Shown piece after piece: positions 59,532-64,000 of a DNA stretch of 64,000 bases. The position numbers and the translations under genes were made by a program. Numbering within the stretch: position 1 is the stretch's first letter; the number at the start of each line of letters is the position of its first letter. This DNA comes from Gammaproteobacteria bacterium UBA5109 (GTDB taxonomy: Bacteria > Pseudomonadota > Gammaproteobacteria > Pseudomonadales > Pseudohongiellaceae). The notes below the pieces were generated by a model. It had not been told where the DNA came from, searched no databases, and worked only from the letters and a program-made list of their open reading frames with translations. The stretch spans positions 62,001 to 126,000 of the forward strand of contig DHZH01000006.1 of assembly GCA_002414385.1 (NCBI GenBank), read 5' to 3'.

Positions 59532-60569
59532 ATGAGATTATTTTGCATTATTGTTTTATTTACACTGGCCGGTTGTGAGACCTATATCGTTAACATGAAT
59601 GCGGCACCGGTCATGGCAGAGTTTGAAACAGTCGCAGTGGAAAGTGGAGATGATGCTGCCGATGACCCGGCTATCTGGGTGCATCCGCGAAACCCGTCTC
59701 AGAGTCTGATTCTGGGGACCGACAAGCAGCGTGGCCTGGGGGTTTATAATCTGCGGGGTGAACTGGTGCAGTTTCTGGAACTGGGTAATCTGAATAATGT
59801 GGATTTGCGCAGTGGTATAAATCTGAATGGCAATATCACGACTCTGGCAGTAGCGACGAACCGTACTGATATCACACTGGATATTTTCGCTATCGATAGC
59901 AACGGTAACCTTAGCCGGATTTATCAGCAAGCACTGGATATGCTTGACCCTTATGGTGTGTGCATGTATCGCAGTCCACAGGGAATGGCCCATGCCTTTG
60001 TCAACAGCAGTGATGGTTTGTATCAGCAGTTTCAGCTTAACAGCCTGATGAGCAGTGAAGTCAATCCGATACTGTTGGGTTCATTTATGGTCGACTCCCA
60101 ACCGGAAGGTTGCGCCGTTGATGACCAGACAGGCACTTTTTATTTTGGTGAAGAAGAAGCAGGAATCTGGCAGATGCCGGCGGATATAAGTCGGGCGAAT
60201 GAACGTCGCATGATTGCCCGGGTTGGGACTGGTGAACTGACTGCCGATGTGGAAGGCATGGATATCTATCGCAATGACAGTGACGCCTGGTATCTGGTGG
60301 CATCCAGTCAGGGTGATAATACTTATGCAATCTATGATTTGAATGCCGCTGCTGCTTACAGAGGTTCCGTAAGACTTGAACTTAACCCAGGTAACGGTGT
60401 GGATCCTGCTCAGGAAACAGACGGACTTGCAGTTTCATCGGTGGCCTTTGATGAACGTTTTCCGCGGGGCATGCTGGTAGTGCAGGATGGCTTCAATGAA
60501 AACCCAAGGGAAAACCAGAATTTCAAAGTGATTTCCTGGCAGCAAATAACCGAGGCTCTGTCACTTTAA
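59532..60569 (+). CDS. Beta-propeller phytase (lipoprotein)
   Basis: About 345 residues from the ATG at 59532, preferred because AAGGA lies 8 bases upstream and it gives a lipoprotein signal (LFTLAGC lipobox). BPP motifs are DDPAIWVHPRNPSQSLILGT, DKQRGLGVYNLRG, QPEGCAVDDQTGTFYFGEEE, ADVEGMDIY and LVASSQGDNTYAIYD. It hydrolyses phytate in the presence of calcium, releasing phosphate at the cell envelope. It follows the TonB receptor, as is common for marine and soil BPP genes. Confidence 0.93.
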   Translation: MRLFCIIVLFTLAGCETYIVNMNAAPVMAEFETVAVESGDDAADDPAIWVHPRNPSQSLILGTDKQRGLGVYNLRGELVQFLELGNLNNVDLRSGINLNGNITTLAVATNRTDITLDIFAIDSNGNLSRIYQQALDMLDPYGVCMYRSPQGMAHAFVNSSDGLYQQFQLNSLMSSEVNPILLGSFMVDSQPEGCAVDDQTGTFYFGEEEAGIWQMPADISRANERRMIARVGTGELTADVEGMDIYRNDSDAWYLVASSQGDNTYAIYDLNAAAAYRGSVRLELNPGNGVDPAQETDGLAVSSVAFDERFPRGMLVVQDGFNENPRENQNFKVISWQQITEALSL

Positions 60570-60607
60570 AAAAAGGGCTCCTTCAAGAAGAGGGGGGTCA
60601 GGAGCCC
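60568..60607 (-). terminator. Terminator for the cytochrome P460 gene
   Basis: On the minus strand GGGCTCCT and AGGAGCCC (8 bp, 17-base loop) are followed by TTTTTTT. It also overlaps the end of the phytase gene on the other strand. Confidence 0.7.
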
Positions 60608-60636
60608 AGAGAAGAAAGCATTTAAGTTACAAGCAA

Positions 60637-61158
60637 TCAGTATTTATTGTTGAGAAAGACCATGTCTTCGCCAGGTGCATTGGAATGACATGTAACACAG
60701 CCCGTCGGGCTGCCCACCAGTGGCGTTGCACCATCAGGCGCCACATCATAGGTGGCATCGGCAAGATACTTGGCAAAAAACCAATCCTGATTGGCAGCAC
60801 TGTATCCCTCACGTTTAAACATCACGGTAGTCGCTACCAGATAAGCTCCAGGATCATTGGATACCTGTTCCAGTGTGACATCTGGTCCGTAATTATGTTT
60901 GACCAGTACGGTTCCGCGCTGTCCATTCAGGGTTATTTCACTCTCCAGTGTGACAAGTTTGTCGCCATGAGGGGCATTGCCTTCATAAGGCCAGGCCATG
61001 ATGTGATTCTCCCCGACAAGATTTGCACTTTGCAGTGCATTCCAGAGTGCTCTGCCGTACTCCTGCTCTGCCACGGAACCGAAGGGCATTTGAGCCCGTG
61101 CCAGTAAAGCAGTTAAAGCCAGTAGCATTACACCTGCCATTAGTATTTTTTTCATCAT
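60637..61158 (-). CDS. Cytochrome P460-like c-type haem protein
   Basis: 173 residues with a signal peptide (cleavage after LLARA). P460-like segments are GTVLVKHNYGPDVTLEQVSN, VMFKREGYSAANQDWFFAKY and the C-terminal haem-binding CVTCH in SPTGCVTCHSNAPGED. The P460 family handles hydroxylamine or nitric oxide, or detoxifies related species; the Lys needed for the cross-linked P460 haem cannot be placed with certainty. It is divergent from an ECF sigma gene, which could regulate it. Confidence 0.82.
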   Translation of the reverse strand: MMKKILMAGVMLLALTALLARAQMPFGSVAEQEYGRALWNALQSANLVGENHIMAWPYEGNAPHGDKLVTLESEITLNGQRGTVLVKHNYGPDVTLEQVSNDPGAYLVATTVMFKREGYSAANQDWFFAKYLADATYDVAPDGATPLVGSPTGCVTCHSNAPGEDMVFLNNKY

Positions 61159-61201
61159 AAATCTCCTTATGGGTGAAGCATGGATTATTCTGACCTGTCA
61201 C

Positions 61202-61254
61202 TACAGGCTAGAGTCAGTACTGCCTGCTTTGTTACAAATTTCTCAATACAGGCT
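61202..61254. promoter_or_regulatory. Direct repeat in the P460/ECF divergent region
   Basis: TACAGGCT occurs at 61202-61209 and 61247-61254, each followed by a GAGT-like stretch (AGAGT, GAGTT), 45 bp apart. The pair lies in the 143-bp divergent gap between cytochrome P460 and the ECF sigma gene and may be regulatory. Confidence 0.3.
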
Positions 61255-61301
61255 GAGTTCTGTAGTATTCTGGCTTTCACAATAAGATAAGCGGCCTATT
61301 A

Positions 61302-61964
61302 ATGGATCAGGAAAATTTCCTGTCAAAGCTGAAGCAGCAGGACCATCAGGCATTTCAGCAACTGGTTCAGAAATACCATAAGCTCATGCTGGCAGTAGTA
61401 CGTCCTATAGTGGGAGATACCTGGGCAGAAGAAGTGGTGCAGGAAGCCTGGGTTTCTGCTTATAAGGCTCTGCCGGACTTTCAGGAACGCTCCACACTAA
61501 AAACCTGGTTGTTTACCATTGTTAAAAACGAAGCTTTCAGCCGTTACAGGAAAGAATCGCGCCAGGAATCACTTGAATCTCATTTGCCTGATGATCAACA
61601 GGATCAGAACCTGGATGAGTGGCTGCAACATTCATTCAAGCCAGGAGGCCGTTGGCAAAAGCCTTTGCAACAGTGGGACCTCAGCTCACCAGAGGCTTTA
61701 TTGCAGGAGGAGCAGTTGCAGCAATGCATAGAACTTACCCTTGAATTATTAAAAGCCGACCAGAAAGCGATATTCCTGTTGCGTGATCAGGAGCAAATGG
61801 GCATGAAAGAAATCTGTAACATTCTGGAGATTTCCCACTCTAATGCCCGGGTATTATTACACCGCGCACGTATGAAGCTGTTTCAGGTTATCAACCATTA
61901 TCAGGATACCGGAGAGTGCCAGTCAGCAAGAGGAAAGGCACTGACAGACAATGTTGAAATGTAA
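61302..61964 (+). CDS. ECF sigma factor
   Basis: 220 residues. Region 2 reads LKQQDHQAFQQLVQKYHKLM, then VRPIVGDTWAEEVVQEAWVS and LKTWLFTIVKNEAFSRYRKE. Region 4 reads LELLKADQKAIFLLRDQEQM and NILEISHSNARVLLHRARMK. A helical linker of about 60 residues (SHLPDDQQDQNLDEWLQHSF) is longer than average. Its anti-sigma gene overlaps by 14 bp. The divergent cytochrome P460 is a possible target. Confidence 0.93.
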   Translation: MDQENFLSKLKQQDHQAFQQLVQKYHKLMLAVVRPIVGDTWAEEVVQEAWVSAYKALPDFQERSTLKTWLFTIVKNEAFSRYRKESRQESLESHLPDDQQDQNLDEWLQHSFKPGGRWQKPLQQWDLSSPEALLQEEQLQQCIELTLELLKADQKAIFLLRDQEQMGMKEICNILEISHSNARVLLHRARMKLFQVINHYQDTGECQSARGKALTDNVEM

Positions 61965-62178
61965 AGAAGTGGCTGCTAAAGCCAGTGATTATATCGATAG
62001 CGAACTGAGCAGGGGGCAGGCATTCAGCATGGCCCTGCACCTGCTGATGTGCGGCAATTGCCGGCGTTTCGTGAAATATTTCCGCTTGTCATTGCTGGGT
62101 ATCCCATCAGGAAATGAACTAAGCGCTGATCAGGCTGAGTCACTTTCCACGCAGGTAATCAGCAAGGCATCTGAATAA
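61951..62178 (+). CDS. Cytoplasmic zinc-binding (ZAS/zf-HC2) anti-sigma factor
   Basis: 75 residues. It starts MLKCKEVAAKASDYIDSELS, then HLLMCGNCRRFVKYF, the H-x3-C-x2-C zinc motif of ZAS anti-sigma factors. There is no membrane span, so it is soluble, and the signal would have to be read in the cytoplasm, such as by zinc loss on oxidation. The start overlaps the ECF gene by 14 bp, so the pair is coupled. The short C-terminal tail (ADQAESLSTQVISKASE) lacks a sensor domain. Confidence 0.9.
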   Translation: MLKCKEVAAKASDYIDSELSRGQAFSMALHLLMCGNCRRFVKYFRLSLLGIPSGNELSADQAESLSTQVISKASE

Positions 62179-62236
62179 ATCCCGGCCTGAACCCTTATTG
62201 CCTGATCTGTTCTCATGGTAAGCTCGTATTCTGGTT

Positions 62237-63211
62237 ATGAGATCTCGATACACGGATTCAGTTGTGCAAAAAATTCCTGTTGGCATCAGTTCCTGCCTGC
62301 TGGGTGAAGAAGTTCGCTACAACGGCGGGCATAAATTATCCCGGCTTTGCGTCAATAATCTTTCCGATTATTTTGAATACCGTTCGGTCTGTCCTGAAGT
62401 GGGCATCGGCCTGGGTGTTCCGCGCAAACCGATTCACCTGCTGGGTGATGCAGAAGATCCGCGTGCAGTCGACACCCAGGATGCCAGCATCGATGTTACC
62501 GATAGATTAAAAAACTTTGCCACAGAAACCATTCCGCAGCTGAATGATATTTGTGGCTATATTTTTATCAAGGGCTCACCCAGTTGCGGATTGTTCAAGG
62601 TCAAGGTTTATCGTGAAGACCAGGATACTCCCTTGCATGAAGGGCGGGGCATTTATGCCAAAGCTGTGACAGATGCCATGCCCCTTTTGCCGGTAGAAGA
62701 GGCCGGACGCCTGACTGACCCGGTGCTGAAGGAAAACTTTATCACCCGGGTGTTTGCCTATCGCCGCTGGCAACAACTGCAGGGCAAAGGCCTGACCGCC
62801 TCGGGTATTATTGAGTTCCATGTAGCCTATAAATACAGCCTGATGGCACATGCTCCACAGTCCTATAACGAGCTCGGGCGTATGCTGGCCGATGCCGGCA
62901 ATCATGACCCTGATGAACTGGGGCAACGATATTTCAGCGCCCTGATGCAGGCACTGGAGAAAAAAGCCAACCGTAAATCCAATACCAATGTCCTGATGCA
63001 CCTGCAGGGTTATCTGAAAAAGCAGCTGCAGGCAAAGGAAAAAGCCAAACTGGCAGAAGTCATTGAGCAGTATCGTAACGGTATCGTGCCGCTGGTTGTG
63101 CCGGTTACCCTGTTACAACACCATTTCAACAATCATCCCAATGAGTACATCAGCAAACAGGCCTTCTTCGATCCCTATCCCCAGGAAATGAGCCTGCGCA
63201 ACGCCATATGA
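62237..63211 (+). CDS. DUF523-DUF1722 protein (YbgA-like)
   Basis: 324 residues. The N-terminal DUF523 half reads VGISSCLLGEEVRYNGGHKL, then CPEVGIGLGVPRKPIHLLGD, YIFIKGSPSCGLFKVKVY with several conserved cysteines and GRGIYAKAV. The C-terminal half is DUF1722 (YbgA): IEFHVAYKYSLMAHAPQSYN, NHDPDELGQRYFSAL and LPLVVPVTLLQHH-like PLVVPVTLLQHHFNNHP. In E. coli ybgA sits next to phrB, and here too the photolyase follows with a 4-base ATGA overlap. A role in photolyase or thiouridine chemistry is not proven. An alternative internal start cannot be ruled out. Confidence 0.9.
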   Translation: MRSRYTDSVVQKIPVGISSCLLGEEVRYNGGHKLSRLCVNNLSDYFEYRSVCPEVGIGLGVPRKPIHLLGDAEDPRAVDTQDASIDVTDRLKNFATETIPQLNDICGYIFIKGSPSCGLFKVKVYREDQDTPLHEGRGIYAKAVTDAMPLLPVEEAGRLTDPVLKENFITRVFAYRRWQQLQGKGLTASGIIEFHVAYKYSLMAHAPQSYNELGRMLADAGNHDPDELGQRYFSALMQALEKKANRKSNTNVLMHLQGYLKKQLQAKEKAKLAEVIEQYRNGIVPLVVPVTLLQHHFNNHPNEYISKQAFFDPYPQEMSLRNAI

Positions 63212-64000
63212 GCCGACAGCTTTGCTGGTTTCGTAATGACCTGCGCGTGCAGGACAACAGCGCATTGATCCAGGCGCTGAACGCTGGAGAGACTGTTGGG
63301 ATATATATTGCCACACCACAACAATGGCAAATGCATGACGATGCACCCATCAAGATTGATTTCTGGCGACGCAACCTGGAAGTCCTGCAAAATGAACTGG
63401 CAAAACTGCAGGTTCCCCTGCTGTTTTTTCAGGTAAAGGATTACCAGGAGATCCCCGCGCTGATTGAAAAAATCATCGAGCAATATTCAATTGCCGGTGT
63501 TCACTACAATATCGAATATCCTCTCAATGAACGGCGTCGAGATGCCGCAGTCGAAAAAGTCTGTGATAAGCACAAGGTCAAGGCAGTTGCCTATGAAGAT
63601 CAATGCCTGCTGCCACCTGATCTGGTTTTTACCAAACAGGGCCAGCCTTTCAAGGTTTTTACACCTTATGCCAGGGCCAGTCGTGAATTACTGGAGACTG
63701 CTGGTTCAGTCAGTGCCTATGGTCTGGAGCCCGACTCCCTATCGCAAGAGAAACCGGCATTAGCCACTCTGGATATTGCCTGTAAGCTGAATGACATTGA
63801 CTGGCCTGAGGAACAGGGCAACTGGGCAAAACGCTGGCCAGCCGGCGAGCAGCACGCAAACCGTCAGCTCAGGCATTTTGTCGAGCATTCAATTGCCGAC
63901 TACCAGGAGGATCGGGATAAGCCGGCACTTGAAGGCACCAGTTCACTTTCCCCTTATTTATGCAGCGGTATCATTTCAGTCAGAGCCTGCTGGGAAGCGG
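63208..64000 (+). CDS. phrB: Deoxyribodipyrimidine photolyase, N-terminal part (runs off window)
   Basis: At least 264 codons are present. It starts MSRQLCWFRNDLRVQDNSAL, the classical photolyase N-terminus, with an alpha/beta antenna domain (GIYIATPQQWQMHDDAP, VHYNIEYPLNERRRD, KVFTPYARASRE). The first part of the helical FAD domain follows (HFVEHSIADYQEDRDKPALE, then TSSLSPYLCSGIISVRACWE). It repairs CPD dimers using blue light. Its ATG overlaps the DUF523-DUF1722 stop (ATGA). The rest of the FAD site is outside the window. Confidence 0.95.
   Translation, partial: MSRQLCWFRNDLRVQDNSALIQALNAGETVGIYIATPQQWQMHDDAPIKIDFWRRNLEVLQNELAKLQVPLLFFQVKDYQEIPALIEKIIEQYSIAGVHYNIEYPLNERRRDAAVEKVCDKHKVKAVAYEDQCLLPPDLVFTKQGQPFKVFTPYARASRELLETAGSVSAYGLEPDSLSQEKPALATLDIACKLNDIDWPEEQGNWAKRWPAGEQHANRQLRHFVEHSIADYQEDRDKPALEGTSSLSPYLCSGIISVRACWEA

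Noticed and set aside
1..64000. CRISPR arrays, insertion sequences, prophage genes
   Set aside because: No regularly spaced repeats, no transposase or phage-structural reading frames were found on either strand.

Overview
The window looks like a chromosome segment of a free-living, probably marine, gammaproteobacterium. The evidence is the nnrD-tsaE-amiB-mutL / miaA-hfq-hflX-hflK-hflC neighbourhood at 0-10 kb, which is the classical gammaproteobacterial arrangement, together with an E. coli-like ybgA/phrB pair at the right end. Many exported proteins, three TonB-dependent receptors and a sulfatase fit an aquatic heterotroph. I cannot name the genus. No insertion sequence, phage, CRISPR array or rRNA was seen.

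Layout. 0-10.2 kb: housekeeping block on the minus strand, with murI inserted on the plus strand between miaA and mutL, a REP-like repeat cluster at 6.8-6.95 kb, and a small SutA-like protein at the upstream end. 10.4-10.6 kb: tRNA-Arg(UCG) preceded by a decayed tRNA copy. 10.7-20 kb: accessory genes. These are an unknown protein, a membrane protein/XRE regulator pair with a candidate operator, an alpha/beta hydrolase, a 32-residue membrane peptide, a TonB receptor, a metallo-beta-lactamase-fold enzyme and several small orphans. 20-24.6 kb: a CBM9/DUF5916 outer-membrane protein and a slipin/NfeD membrane-protease pair. 24.7-28.1 kb: two facing operons, each pairing a DUF6152 protein with an exported protein carrying a DGRD signature. 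A third DGRD protein lies alone at 16-17 kb. 28.1-32.1 kb: a polyamine operon (ornithine/lysine decarboxylase, SET-domain protein, deoxyhypusine synthase-like enzyme, agmatinase-like ureohydrolase) preceded by a short leader ORF whose 3' end folds into a hairpin over the decarboxylase ribosome-binding site.

32-46.6 kb: exported M28, M20 and M3 peptidases, a GntP-type permease, a SpoIIAA-like protein, a sulfatase, a Prx5-type peroxiredoxin, a GAF/methyltransferase pair, a TIGR01777 epimerase, ApbE and an esterase. 46.6-52.5 kb: a DUF4124/HExxH protein, an ECF sigma operon embedded in highly charged exported proteins, and a DUF2946-like protein followed by a ZnuD-like receptor. 52.6-56.7 kb: an EAL-YkuI_C protein, an OmpLA-type phospholipase, NfsA and a PhoX/DUF839 protein. 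56.9-60.6 kb: a TonB receptor and beta-propeller phytase, which with PhoX suggest organic phosphate use. 60.6-62.2 kb: cytochrome P460 divergent from an ECF sigma/ZAS anti-sigma pair. 62.2-64 kb: a DUF523-DUF1722 protein and the start of CPD photolyase, cut by the window edge.

The best candidates for undescribed biology are (1) the leader peptide/hairpin switch in front of the polyamine operon together with its SET-DHS gene content, and (2) the paired DUF6152/DGRD exported module. In the second, the predicted mature DUF6152 proteins begin with histidine, which makes a copper-binding histidine brace possible. All family assignments come from reading motifs by eye; no database search was run.
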